This document shows positions 1 through 11,040 of a stretch of DNA of 64,000 nucleotides, piece by piece. A program made the translations under genes and the position numbers. How positions within the stretch are numbered: the first letter of the stretch is position 1; the number at the start of each line of letters is the position of its first letter. A model generated the notes under the pieces. The model was not told the origin of the DNA. It saw only the letters and a list, made by a program, of their open reading frames with translations, and made no database searches. The DNA is from Symsagittifera roscoffensis (lineage: Eukaryota; Xenacoelomorpha; Acoela; Convolutidae): the NCBI RefSeq assembly GCF_963678635.1, contig NC_087069.1:25224303-25288302 (forward strand). Direction: 5' to 3'.

Positions 1-493
1 TCGCCATTTAAGTAAAGGTAATATTTTATATCTTAAAAGTATCCGCCATAGTCTTGTGCATATATGTCTGAAAAGCCTGCTGTTTCTGCAAGTTTGCGTA
101 GATTTTGAACTATGGATTGTCGTTGCATTGTGTCCCTTTTTGTGAGTATTTCTTGAAATTGTTGTGTTCGCTTGAGATTTTGGGTGTCTGATTTAGAGTA
201 TATGCCGATTGATTGTAAATCAATTTTGGGAGTGCGGGCAATAGCGCTAATACTTTCTGGAGTAAGTTTTTTGAGTGGTTGCATGAGTGTGGGGTATGGT
301 GTGAGAAGATAGTATTTTTCTTCGTCAAGGTTTGATTGTACTAAATTTTGGCTGTTTTCTGATCCACATGGTACTGCTGTATCCCAAAAATAAGTTCTGC
401 GGGAGAGTGTATCTACAAATGTATTTTTTTAAGATTGTTGGGTTTCTTTTATAGCATCTTTTATCTTCAAAATCGTATAAAGGTGGTGTTTTT
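1..493 (-). pseudogene. env-like C-terminal fragment (copy A)
   Basis: The 83-residue frame at 33-284 matches the end of the env ectodomain and its membrane-proximal region, with QPLKKLTPESISAIAR- and -RKLAETAGFSDIY-type blocks shared with 2,691-3,221. Upstream frames up to about 490 match the conserved FEDKRCYKRIP/PCGSEN region but are frameshifted. At about 494 the env sequence stops abruptly and the 3' noncoding region begins, so this is a truncated rearrangement product and not a gene. Confidence 0.8.
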
Positions 494-1500
494 TGTATTA
501 GTTTTTATTGCAAAAGCGTTATTATTTAGTTCGGTGATTTTTATGAGCTACTCACACTTGAGTAACTCTCATGAAAAACAGTTTCGTGGGTGTCACAAAG
601 CGTGGATGTAGCACGGTGGGTGAGGCCGGCTATAGAACATGCTCAGGACGTCCTCTTCTGGTGGTTTAGGCTAGAAGTGAGGGTATAATTTCGTGCTCTC
701 TTTTTGGAGGGTCATGTGTTACTTCAACCTTTCATGCCAATTTTTGTTACTAGTGTTTTTTTGTTGTCTTAGTTTTGTCTTCTTCTTAAAAATCAAATTG
801 TTTGTTTTGGGTTTGCCTTTCGACATATGTTTTTGTTCTTCTGTGTTCAGAATTAAAAGTAGTCTTCAAAAGACTAATTTATCTAGTTCTAAGCTGGTGT
901 TAACCCAGTTTAGCTACCGTGGTTTTTATTTTCTTAGTCATGATGTTAGGTGGCGGTTTATGTTGTTTATTAAGCTTGCGTTGGTTAGTTCGAATTATTA
1001 TATAATTCCTTTCCAACCAGGTTAAAGGAAAGTTTGAAACGTGTTAAACTCATTAGATATGTTATCAGTGAGAGTTGAAACCTGAATTCATTAATTTAAA
1101 CAATTATTTGTGGGCGAGCAAGGCAAATTTGATTAGAATTTGTGGGTAAAAGACTGTAACGAAGCGTCTGTAGTAAGGTTAGTACTGCTTGTTTCCAATT
1201 TATGTACAATTTTTATCAATTTACTACTTGAAATTTAGTTCACTTCTTGATTTAGGGGTTGAAATTATTAATTTATTTTCAATTGTAAGAAGATTTACTG
1301 CTTAGGGGAAAAGAATTTATAAATTATTTTTACTGCCTTGTGAGGGAGAATTTTATTGCTTTAACTATATGATAGGTTAATATAATTTAATGATTTGATA
1401 AAGAGTTTTTGTTTTTTGTTTTGCTTTTTTATTTGATTGTGCCTGTGAAGAAAAAGCGAGAAGATCGAATGAGAATGGTTAGTCTTATTAGAATTTATAA
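494..1500 (-). other. 3' noncoding/LTR-like region, copy 1
   Basis: No coding frame is supported here; the 110-codon plus-strand frame at 693-1,025 is T/G-rich antisense noise. The region is homologous to 6,597-7,610 and, with more divergence, to 45,541-46,560 of the right element. It therefore belongs to the 3' untranslated or LTR part of the family. It contains the conserved block at 592-656, a TATA-like palindrome ATTATATAAT at 996-1,005 and a small stem CTTTCC...GGAAAG just beside it. The minus strand near 1,390-1,430 is A-rich and might hold the polypurine tract. Confidence 0.6.
592..656. other. Highly conserved GC-rich noncoding block with AGGACGTCCT palindrome
   Basis: About 65 bp, beginning GTCACAAAGCG and ending in the perfect 10-bp palindrome at 645-654, are almost unchanged at 6,695-6,759 and at 45,659-45,722. 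The flanks of the right-element copy diverge much more. Its GC content is well above the surrounding sequence. The function is unknown; an RNA structure, packaging signal or R/U5 element is possible. Confidence 0.6.
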
Positions 1501-2055
1501 GTAAAATATTGAATTCACATAACCTAATTGTCGGTGAAGAAGCCATGGGAAATACATCGTGGATGGTATCAGATGAGGTTAGTAGTTTTGCTAACAAACG
1601 ATTGATGTGTTTAGTTTGCAAAAGTGGCCAAAGCAATTCAAGTGCTTTAATGATTTTAAGTTCTTCAGTGTTAGGTGATTGTTCATACGGTGTGTTTTGA
1701 ACAAGGTTATATGGTTTGTGATTATAGCAATTGTTATATATGAACTCTAGGATTTGGACTTCGACGGGCTGAAGGATTTCATGAAGGACAATTAGTGGGC
1801 GGGATTCGTCTACGTTTAGGAGTTTGTTTAGTGGTCAGAAGATATACATATTGGATATGGGATCGTAATTTCGGAGCGTGCCTCGAAATTTAGTGTCTTT
1901 AATACCATAAGTGAAGTTAAGAAAAAATGGTGTTGTGTATTTAGAGTTAATGTATTGAAACCTATGGTGAGTTTGTCGTGCTGGTGTATTGTGAGTGTAA
2001 TGACTTTGAGTGAATTTGTAAAAAGTGTATGGAGGGATCCAACTTGGCGGCTCAT
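1361..2055 (-). pseudogene. ORF3 fragment, internally deleted (copy B)
   Basis: Translation starts at MSRQVGSLH, as in the right-element ORF3. Within about 10 codons the sequence jumps, by deletion, to the part equivalent to about 47,060 of the right element (NSKYTTPFFLNFTY-like, then LRNYDP). It continues in another frame to a conserved C-terminal helix-rich stretch (TEELKIIKAL, LLWPLLQTKHINRLLAKLL). The start ATG overlaps the env tail stop codon as ATGA at 2,052-2,055. The protein family is not recognised. Confidence 0.65.
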
Positions 2056-2690
2056 CGTTGGCTAAAAAGATGGTTGTTCTGAGAATGAAATAAAGTGGTA
2101 TGTGTTTGTTCTATAAGTTGTTCGTATGTGTCGTCTATGATGGGTTGTTGGGTTATCATGTGTTGGATTGGGCTTTGTGGATAATTATTCTCGAAGTTAT
2201 GAGGTCTGTTAGGGCAATATTTCTAAAATTTTGTGGTACCAATGATAGGAGCGTAGTTATGGTTGAGTTTTTGCAATTGTGGTGCTGTTGGCGTTGTATT
2301 TGTATCGTTTTGTGTTTCTTCATACGTGTTTGGTGCTGTTGATAACTTGGTTGTGTATTCTTTTATTTGAGCGTCTAAAAAAATTTTATTGATTGATGTT
2401 GAAAATATTCTTGAAATTCTGCGAAAAGTATTCCTGCTACGCGTGCTTGTTTGCTTACTTGTGTGTTTGTATTGCGCATGTTTTGTAGATTCCTTTTAAG
2501 AGTAAGAAAAGAAGTCCAAGAAAAATAAACATTGCGTATAATTGAGTCAATCTTTCTAAGATGCAGTTGGGCCATCCTAGAAAGGGAAGACGTTCTTTTT
2601 TCAAATTTACAAAACTAAAAATAATTATCGGTGATATATCTTTTGGTCTGTTTTTTTGTCGCCATTTAAGTAAAGGTAATATTTTATATC
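2056..2690 (-). pseudogene. env-like transmembrane segment and cytoplasmic tail (copy B)
   Basis: The frame at 2,375-2,575 contains a hydrophobic membrane span (IRNVYFSWTSFL and following, aligned with LYAMFNFIGFLFSLLKGIYN in the right element). A tail then runs to a stop at 2,052-2,054. Stops and frameshifts interrupt the join with the ectodomain around 2,600-2,690. In the intact ancestor this would be the single-pass anchor and C-terminal tail of the env-like protein. Confidence 0.65.
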
Positions 2691-4940
2691 TTAAAAGTAT
2701 CCGCCATAGTCTTGTGCATATATGTCTGAAAAGCCTGCTGTTTCTGCAAGTTTGCGTAGATTTTGATCTATGGATTGTCGTTGCATTGTGTCCCTTTTTG
2801 TGAGTAATTCTTGAAATTGTTGTGTTCGCTTGAGATTTTGGATGTCTGATTTAGAGTATATGCCGATTGATTGTAAATCAATTTTGGGAGTGCGGGCAAT
2901 AGCGCTAATACTTTCTGGAGTAAGTTTTTTGAGTGGTTGCATGAGTGTGGGGTATGGTGTGAGAAGATAGTATTTTTCTTCGTCAGGGTTTGATTGTACT
3001 AAATTTTGGCTGTTTTCTGATCCACATGGCACTGCTGTATCCCAAAAATAAGTTCTGCGGGAGAGTGTATCAACAAAATGTACTTTTTTATAGATTATTG
3101 GGATTCTTTTGTAGCATCTTTTATCTTCAAAATCGTATAAAGGTGGTATTTTTTTGGTACAAGGGTAATACCATGATATATTTCTTTCGTAGTCAAAAAA
3201 CTTTGATTTGTTTCCTGACAATAAAAATCCTATATAAGGGTCTTATAGTACTGCTAGTGCAAGGTATTGTAAAATTTGTGTGCTATCAAATTCGCATAAT
3301 TGATAAATTGTTTCAAGTTCTGTCAAAAACATTTCTTGAAAAATTCTACTTATTTTATAATCTAATTTCATGTCTAAGTGTATGTCATAGTGGATTGCGC
3401 CAAAATGAGTGTTGTTCATGAGTGATAGTTCTTGTAAACGTGTACTGTCTTAGTCTTGTGGTTTTAATTTTTCACCGACTCTTCCTGTATTCTTTTGAAG
3501 TTTTACCGAGACATATGAGTTCTCGTCAGTGTATGAGCGAGATGTAGCCATTGGATGTATAATTAATTTTCCTGTTTTCATGTTGAAACCGTCTTCCTAT
3601 TCGCAAGAATTTCTGAATATTGTGTTTTGTAAAGTGCTTTGTTGTATTTACATGCAAGTTCTGTTTCTGGGTATATTCGGAAACGTGACAATTTCTTCTC
3701 TATATTATGGATGTTTCTAAAAAAAAATTATTATGTCGATTTTAGTCAGGGTTTACATTTTCAAAGGGGATTGATTCAATAAAACACTTTTTTGGTCAAG
3801 TTTTATCATTCTAGCGTGTATTTTTGCTACTTGAAATTTTGTACAGGTGTCTTCGGGGAACCAAACGGTAGTTGCTTGTGTGCGCGTAGTAGGATCACAA
3901 TATCATTGGTCGTTTTTGCAAGGGAGTCTGATCACTTGATAAATTAGAGTGTCATCTTTTAAATCACGTGTTAGTTGTACTTTTTCAAGTTGTTTTTTCA
4001 AATCAAAAAACAATATTTCTTGGTATTCTTTATTTTTGTATCTGCTTTACAATTTGAGGGGTTGTTCATTTGAGTTTGTAGTATCCAAATTTTATCATGG
4101 AGATCGTAAGCTAATCTTCCATGTGCGCTGTAAATTGGAAATTTTTTATCTAGTCTTTTATGACCTTGGTATTTTTCAAGTTCAGCTTGATGTGCTAAGT
4201 CTGGAAAAACTAGTTTTGCCTTTATTTGATGTGATTTTTAGTCTTTCGAATTCGTTTTTGCAATCGTCGCGCCTGAGGTGCAATAGTTTTTTATTATACT
4301 TTGGTAGAAAGAGTAACGGTCTAATCTGTTTTTATTTCCGTTTGAAACTTGTAAACAATGTACTTTCTTTTCGGAAAGTGTTGCTTCGAATTTATATCCT
4401 GTTAGTGTTGTAGCTCTGGCTTTTGAGTAAAGTAATGCTATTGCATTTGTTGTTTCGATTGATTGTGGTTTGCATTCACATGGTTCGGAGTGACTTGCTT
4501 TATTGCATATTTCTGTAAAGTTTTTTGTTCATTTTCTTCACAGTCACGGTGTGTGACTAGTAAATCCTGGGGTCCTGTTCGGGGTGAAGGATTGTTGGCA
4601 TCAGCTTGTAAAAAGTTGAAAAAGAAAAGAGTTTGAAAATTAGTATCTTTAAAAGATACATGTGTACGATAGTCCTGAATATGGGTTATAAAAGGTGATA
4701 TATCCTATTGTCTTTTTTTGTGTATCTCTCGTATTTGTAGATTTTTTTTGTGATTATAAACGGGGGAGGTAAGGGTTGAGTTGTTATATTTGGTGGGGCT
4801 AGGGGTAAAGGATGATGAACAATATCATTTATTTTTACCGTGATTTCAAATTTTAGTGTCAAGTCGTCTTGTCTAAGTATTTGTTTATCATGATCTTGAA
4901 AATCTTTGTGAGTATCTTGTCGAGGTTCTAACTTATTTAG
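2691..4940 (-). pseudogene. env-like ectodomain (copy B)
   Basis: The last 176 codons (2,691-3,221) are open and carry the best-conserved part of the family: a CTKK motif, FEDKRCYKRIP, FVDTLSRRT, the AVPCGSEN motif and YYLLTPYPTLMQ. Upstream, to about 4,900, all three minus frames match pieces of the 584-codon env frame of the right element, broken by several stops. It is a decayed surface-glycoprotein gene. Plus-strand frames here, such as 3,949-4,413, are antisense shadows. Confidence 0.75.
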
Positions 4941-5137
4941 TGCCTAGTTGTGAAATCTGTGACTTTCGGGATGTTGTCCAAATAATGGAGGGTTGCTACG
5001 AATGTATTCCAATCTAATCGTAATTGTATGTTGCTTGTTGAATTTTCTCTATATCTGGCGTCGAGATTTATAGGAAAATTTGGAGGAATTGGTGTTTGTG
5101 AAATTTGGAGGAATTGGTGTTTTCCCTCTAACCACAC
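4937..5137 (-). pseudogene. Env upstream region fragment (copy B), cut by rearrangement
   Basis: The frame holds NLDARYRENSTSNIQLRLDWNTFVATL, which matches 11,044-11,334 and the 191-codon frame at 51,157-51,732 of the right element. Upstream it is truncated at about 5,105 by the duplication junction, so the Ser/Thr/Pro-rich part is missing. It lies in the frame just before the env ectodomain. Confidence 0.7.
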
Positions 5138-5166
5138 ACTGTGATGGTTCGCTGGTTAGAGGGAAA
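5079..5166. repeat. Complex junction: 25-bp direct repeat plus perfect 14-bp inverted repeat
   Basis: GGAGGAATTGGTGTTT occurs at 5,082-5,097 and again at 5,107-5,122. It is followed at once by TTTCCCTCTAACCA (5,121-5,134), an 18-nt loop, and its exact reverse complement TGGTTAGAGGGAAA (5,153-5,166). Copy 2 at 11,187 has the first 16-mer once and no hairpin. The structure sits exactly where the env upstream region is fused to an ORF3 fragment. Confidence 0.85.
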
Positions 5167-5500
5167 TATATGGGTGTGACATATGAAATGAGAGAGGGAG
5201 GTGAAAGGGGTTCAATTTTGACTTGGGATTGAATAGGTTGAAAAGGAGGTAAGGAAAATGTAGGTGGCTCGGTTCAGAGTTGGCAAATTCGTCGGGTGTT
5301 TCGATATCGGAGTTGTTGAATTGGGAGATAGTATTATATAATGTTGTGTTGGAATTATTATCTGATTCCATGCTGGTTGAAATGTTATGATGAGGTGATT
5401 GAGATCGGGAGGAAGCAAAAAGTGTGATGATGAGGAGGTTGTTCTGAAGGTTGGCTGGGTGTGAAATTGATCGATGGAGGGATCCAACTTGGCGGCTCAT
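5156..5500 (-). pseudogene. ORF3 N-terminal fragment (copy A')
   Basis: A 114-codon frame starts MSRQVGSLHRS and matches the first 80 or so residues of the 333-codon ORF3 frame of the right element (SISQFNN-, IETPDEFANSEPS). It is Ser/Asn/Pro-rich and probably disordered. It then runs into the junction hairpin, losing the rest of the protein. Unlike copies B and B', this copy keeps the ORF3 N-terminus without the internal deletion. The start again overlaps the env tail stop (ATGA at 5,497-5,500). Confidence 0.7.
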
Positions 5501-6590
5501 CGTTGGCTTAAAAGATGGTTGTTCTGAGAAGGAAATTAAGTGGTATGTGGTTGTTTTTTAAGTTGTTCGTATGTGTCGTCTATGATGGGTTGTTGGGTTA
5601 TTATGTGTTGGATTGGGCTTTGTGGATAATTATTCTCGAAGTTATGAGGTCTGTTAGGGCAATATTTCTAAAATTTCGTGGTACCAATGATAGAAGGGTG
5701 GTTATGGTTGAGTTTTCGCAATTGTGGTGCTGTTGGCGTTGTATTTGTATCGTTTTGTGTTTCTTCATACGTGTTTGGTGCTGTTGATAACTTGGTATTG
5801 TATTCTTTTATTTGAGCGTCTAAAAAATTTTTATTGATTGATGTTGAAAATATTCTTGAAATTCTGCGAAAAGTATTCCTGCTACGCGTGCTTGTTTGCT
5901 TACTTGTGTGTTTGTATTGCGCATGTTTTGTAGATTCCTTTTAGGAGTAAGAAAAGAAGTCCAAGAAAAATAAACATTGCGTATAATTGAGTCAATCTTT
6001 CTAAGATGCAGTTGGGCCATCCTAGAAAGGGAAGAAGTTCGTTTTTCAAATTTACAAAACTAAAAATATTTATCGGTGATATATCTTTTGGTCTGTTTTT
6101 TTGTCGCCATTTAAGTAAAGGTAATATTTTATATCTTAAAAGTATCCGCCATAGTCTTGTGCATATATGTCTGAAAAGCCTGCTGTTTCTGCAAGTTTGC
6201 GTAGATTTTGAACTATGGATTGTCGTTGCATTGTGTCCCTTTTTGTGAGTATTTCTTGAAATTGTTGTGTTCGCTTGAGATTTTGGGTGCCTGATTTAGA
6301 GTATATGCCGATTGATTGTAAATCAATTTTGGGAGTGCGGGCAATAGCGCTAATACTTTCTGGAGTAAGTTTTTTGAGTGGTTGCATGAGTGTGGGGTAT
6401 GGTGTGAGAAGATAGTATTTTTCTTCGTCAAGGTTTGATTGTACTAAATTTTGGCTGTTTTCTGATCCACATGGTACTGCTGTATCCCAAAAATAAGTTC
6501 TGCGGGAGAGTGTATCTACAAATGTATTTTTTTAAGATTGTTGGGTTTCTTTTATAGCATCTTTTATCTTCAAAATCGTATAAAGGTGGT
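5501..6590 (-). pseudogene. env-like C-terminus, membrane anchor and tail (copy A')
   Basis: The segment 6,136-6,387 encodes the env C-terminal ectodomain, and 5,820-6,020 the membrane span and start of the tail. The order is the same as in copies B and B'. Upstream the env reading stops at about 6,590, where the sequence switches to the 3' noncoding region exactly as at 494. One substitution (GTGTCTGA versus GTGCCTGA at 6,287) separates it from copy A. Confidence 0.75.
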
Positions 6591-6596
6591 GTTTTT

Positions 6597-7467
6597 TGTA
6601 TTAGTTTTTATTGCAAAAGCGTTATTATTTAGTTCGGTGATTTTTATGAGCTACTCACACTTGAGTAACTCTCATGAAAAACAGTTTCGTGGGTGTCACA
6701 AAGCGTGGATGTAGCACGGTGGGTGAGGCCGGCTATAGAACATGCTCAGGACGTCCTCTTCTGGTGGTTTAGGCTAGAAGTGAGGGTATAATTTCGTGCT
6801 CTCTTTTTGGAGGGTCATGTGTTACTTCAACCTTTCATGCCAATTTTTGTTACTAGTGTTTTTTTGTTGTCTTAGTTTTGTCTTCTTCTTAAAAATCAAA
6901 TTGTTTGTTTTGGGTTTGCCTTTCGACATATGTTTTTGTTCTTCTGTGTTCAGAATTAAAAGTAGTCTTCAAAAGACTAATTTATCTAGTTCTAAGCTGG
7001 TGTTAACCCAGTTTAGCTACCGTGGTTTTTATTTTCTTAGTCATGATGTTAGGTGGCGGTTTATGTTGTTTATTAAGCTTGCGTTGGTTAGTTCGAATTA
7101 TTATATAATTCCTTTCCAACCAGGTTAAAGGAAAGTTTGAAACGTGTTAAACTCATTAGATATGTTATCAGTGAGAGTTGAAACCTGAATTCATTAATTT
7201 AAACAATTATTTGTGGGCGAGCAAGGCAAATTTGGTTAGAATTTGTGGGTAAAAGACTGTAACGAAGCGTCTGTAGTAAGGTTAGTACTGCTTGTTTCCA
7301 ATTTATGTACAATTTTTATCAATTTACTACTTGAAATTTGTGAAGTTCACTTCTTGATTTAGGGGTTGAAATTATTAATTTATTTTCAATTGTAAGAAGA
7401 TTTACTGCTTAGGGGAAAAGAATTTATAAATTATTTTTACTGCCTTGTGAGGGAGAATTTTATTGCT
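6597..7467 (-). other. 3' noncoding/LTR-like region, copy 2
   Basis: A near-identical copy of 494-1,360, including the conserved block (6,695-6,759), the AGGACGTCCT palindrome (6,748-6,757) and the TATA-like palindrome at 7,099-7,108. It differs by a 4-bp insertion near 7,340. No gene is seen. Confidence 0.6.
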
Positions 7468-8162
7468 TTAACTATATGATAGGTTAATATAATTTAATGA
7501 TTTGATAAAGAGTTTTTGTTTTTTGTTTTGCTTTTTTATTTGATAGTGCCTGTGAAGAAAAAGCGAGAACATCGAATGAGAATGGTTAGTCTTATTAGAA
7601 TTTATAAGTAAAATATTGAATTCACATAACCTAATTGTCGGTGAAGAAGCCATGGGAAATACATCGTGGATGGTATCAGATGAGGTTAGTAGTTTTGCTA
7701 ACAAACGATTGATGTGTTTAGTTTGCAAAAGTGGCCAAAGCAATTCAAGTGCTTTAATGATTTTAAGTTCTTCAGTGTTAGGTGATTGTTCATACGGTGT
7801 GTTTTGAACAAGGTTATATGGTTTGTGATTATAGCAATTGTTATATATGAACTCTAGGATTTGGACTTCGACGGGCTGAAGGATTTCATGAAGGACAATT
7901 AGTGGGCGGGATTCGTCTACGTTTAGGAGTTTGTTTAGTGGTCAGAAGATATACATATTGGATATGGGATCGTAATTTCGGAGCGTGCCTCGAAATTTAG
8001 TGTCTTTAATACCATAAGTGAAGTTAAGAAAAAATGGTGTTGTGTATTTAGAGTTAATGTATTGAAACCTATGGTGAGTTTGTCGTGCTGGTGTATTGTG
8101 AGTGTAATGACTTTGAGTGAATTTGTAAAAAGTGTATGGAGGGATCCAACTTGGCGGCTCAT
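7468..8162 (-). pseudogene. ORF3 fragment, internally deleted (copy B')
   Basis: Same structure as 1,361-2,055, including the internal deletion after MSRQVGSLH, so the deletion predates the 6.1-kb duplication. The C-terminal 91-codon frame (7,468-7,743) keeps LLWPLLQTKHINRLLAKLL and TIHDVFPMA, which align with the right element's LLAKLLTNSDIIRDIFP-like decayed frame near 46.6-46.7 kb. The ATGA overlap with the env tail is at 8,159-8,162. Confidence 0.65.
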
Positions 8163-8797
8163 CGTTGGCTAAAAAGATGGTTGTTCTGAGAATGAAATAA
8201 AGTGGTATGTGTTTGTTCTATAAGTTGTTCGTATGTGTCGTCTATGATGGGTTGTTGGGTTATCATGTGTTGGATTGGGCTTTGTGGATAATTATTCTCG
8301 AAGTTATGAGGTCTGTTAGGGCAATATTTCTAAAATTTTGTGGTACCAATGATAGGAGCGTAGTTATGGTTGAGTTTTTGCAATTGTGGTGCTGTTGGCG
8401 TTGTATTTGTATCGTTTTGTGTTTCTTCATACGTGTTTGGTGCTGTTGATAACTTGGTTTTGTATTCTTTTATTTGAGCGTCTAAAAAATTTTTATTGAT
8501 TGATGTTGAAAATATTCTTGAAATTCTGCGAAAAGTATTCCTGCTACGCGTGCTTGTTTGCTTACTTGTGTGTTTGTATTGCGCATGTTTTGTAGATTCC
8601 TTTTCAGAGTAAGAAAAGAAGTCCAAGAAAAATAAACATTGCGTATAATTGAGTCAATCTTTCTAAGATGCAGTTGGGCCATCCTAGAAAGGGAAGACGT
8701 TCGTTTTTCAAATTTACAAAACTAAAAATAATTATCGGTGATATATCTTTTGGTCTGTTTTTTTGTCGCCATTTAAGTAAAGGTAATATTTTATATC
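8163..8797 (-). pseudogene. env-like transmembrane segment and cytoplasmic tail (copy B')
   Basis: Frames at 8,482-8,682 (membrane span, MAQLHLRKIDSIIRNVYF start) and 8,330-8,626 (tail) overlap in different phases, so a frameshift lies between them. The tail's last residues, SQNNHLFSQR, match SQNNNFLSPG in the right element in the same phase relative to the stop. That shows the tail frame is genuine. Confidence 0.65.
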
Positions 8798-11040
8798 TTA
8801 AAAGTATCCGCCATAGTCTTGTGCATATATGTCTGAAAAGCCTGCTGTTTCTGCAAGTTTGCGTAGATTTTGATCTATGGATTGTCGTTGCATTGTGTCC
8901 CTTTTTGTGAGTAATTCTTGAAATTGTTGTGTTCGCTTGAGATTTTGGATGTCTGATTTAGAGTATATGCCGATTGGTTGTAAATCAATTTTGGGAGTGC
9001 GGGCAATAGCGCTAATACTTTCTGGAGTAAGTTTTTTGAGTGGTTGCATGAGTGTGGGGTATGGTGTGAGAAGATAGTATTTTTCTTCGTCAGGGTTTGA
9101 TTGTACTAAATTTTGGCTGTTTTCTGATCCACATGGCACTGCTGTATCCCAAAAATAAGTTCTGCGGGAGAGTGTATCAACAAAATGTACTTTTTAATAG
9201 ATTATTGGGATTCTTTTGTAGCATCTTTTATCTTCAAAATCGTATAAAGGTGGTTTTTTTTTGGTACAAGGGTAATACCATGATATATTTCTTTCGTAGT
9301 CAAAAAACTTTGATTTGTTTCATGACAAAAAAAATCCTATATAAGGGTCTTATAGTACTGCTAGTGCAAGGTATTGTAAAATTTGTGTGCTTTCAAATTC
9401 GCATAATTGATAGATTGTTTCAAGTTCTGTCAAAAACATTTCTTGAAAAATTCTACTTATTTTATAATCTAATTTCATGTCTAAGTGTATGTCATAGTGG
9501 ATTGCGCCAAAATGAGTGTTGTTCATGAGTGATAGTTCTTGTAAACGTGTACTGCCTTAGTCTTGTGGTTTTAATTTTTCACCGACTCTTCCTGTATTCT
9601 TTTGAAGTTTTACCGAGACATATGAGTTCTCGTCAGTGTATGAGCGAGATGTAGCCATTGGATGTATAATTAATTTTCCTGTTTTCATGTTGAAACCGTC
9701 TTCCTATTCGCAAGAATTTCTGAATATTGTGTTTTGTAAAGTGCTTTGTTGTATTTACATGCAAGTTCTGTTTCTGGGTATATTCGGAAACGTGACAATT
9801 TCTTCTCTATATTATGGATGTTTCTAAAAAAAAATTATTATGTCGATTTTAGTCAGGGTTTACATTTTCAAAGGGGATTGATTCAATAAAACACTTTTTT
9901 GGTCAAGTTTTATCATTCTAGCGTGTATTTTTGCTACTTGAAATTTTGTACAGGTGTCTTCGGGGAACCAAACGGTAGTTGCTTGTGTGCGCGTAGTAGG
10001 ATCACAATATCATTGGTCGTTTTTGCAAGGGAGTCTGATCACTTGATAAATTAGAGTGTCATCTTTTAAATCACGTGTTAGTTGTACTTTTTCAAGTTGT
10101 TTTTTCAAATCAAAAAACAATATTTCTTGGTATTCTTTATTTTTGTATCTGCTTTACAATTTGAGGGGTTGTTCATTTGAGTTTGTAGTATCCAAATTTT
10201 ATCATGGAGATCGTAAGCTAATCTTCCATGTGCGCTGTAAATTGGAAATTTTTTATCTAGTCTTTTATGACCTTGGTATTTTTCAAGTTCAGCTTGATGT
10301 GCTAAGTCTGGAAAAACTAGTTTTGCCTTTATTTGATGTGATTTTTAGTCTTTCGAATTCGTTTTTGCAATCGTCGCGGCTGAGGTGCAATAGTTTTTTA
10401 TTATACTTTGGTAGAAAGAGTAACGGTCTAATCTGTTTTTATTTCCGTTTGAAACTTGTAAACAATGTACTTTCTTTTCGGAAAGTGTTGCTTCGAATTT
10501 ATATCCTGTTAGTGTTGTAGCTCTGGCTTTTGAGTAAAGTAATGCTATTGCATTTGTTGTTTCGATTGATTGTGGTTTGCATTCACATGGTTCGGAGTGA
10601 CTTGCTTTATTGCATATTTCTGTAAAGTTTTTTGTTCATTTTCTTCACAGTCACAGTGTGTGACTAGTAAATCCTGGGGTCCTGTTCGGGGTGAAGGATT
10701 GTTGGCATCAGCTTGTAAAAAGTTGAAAAAGAAAAGAGTTTGAAAATTAGTATCTTTAAAAGATACATGTGTACGATAGTCCTGAATATGGGTTATAAAA
10801 AGTGATATATCCTATTGTCTTTTTTTGTGTATCTCTCGTATTTGTAGATTTTTTTTGTGATTATAAACGGGGGAGGTAAGGGTTGAGTTGTTATATTTGG
10901 TGGGGCTAGGGGTAAAGGATGATGAACAATATCATTTATTTTTACCGTGATTTCAAATTTTAGTGTCAAGTCGTCTTGTCTAAGTATTTGTTTATCATGA
11001 TCTTGAAAATCTTTGTGAGTATCTTGTCGAGGTTCTAACT
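8798..11040 (-). pseudogene. env-like ectodomain (copy B')
   Basis: This is the duplicate of 2,691-4,940 in the ancestral position. Only the last 113 codons (8,798-9,139) are open. A substitution near 9,197 turns an AAA codon of the KVHFVDTL region into TAA, a lesion copy B does not have. The rest matches the 584-codon env frame of the right element through multiple frame breaks. The N-terminal portion includes the shared PSPRTGPQDLLVTH block near 10,660-10,700. Confidence 0.75.

Larger units (their letters stand above)
1..5105. repeat. Tandem duplication, copy 1 of a 6.1-kb unit
   Basis: This stretch is nearly identical to 6,104-11,212. The offset is 6,103 bp up to about 1,236, then 6,107 bp after a 4-bp indel. 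Only scattered substitutions are visible, for example at 184/6,287 and 9,197. The homology breaks at about 5,105, where copy 1 jumps into an ORF3 fragment while copy 2 continues into the authentic upstream env region. The left boundary lies outside the window. Confidence 0.92.

Noticed and set aside
693-1025. 110-codon plus-strand frame, repeated at 6,796-7,128
   Set aside because: Phe/Leu/Ser/Cys-rich reading of the T/G-rich antisense strand of a noncoding region. It is not kept in the homologous right-element region and is repeated only because the DNA is duplicated.
3949-4413. 154-codon plus-strand frame, repeated at 10,056-10,520
   Set aside because: Antisense to the env-like gene. The minus frames match the right-element env while the plus frame has no counterpart there.
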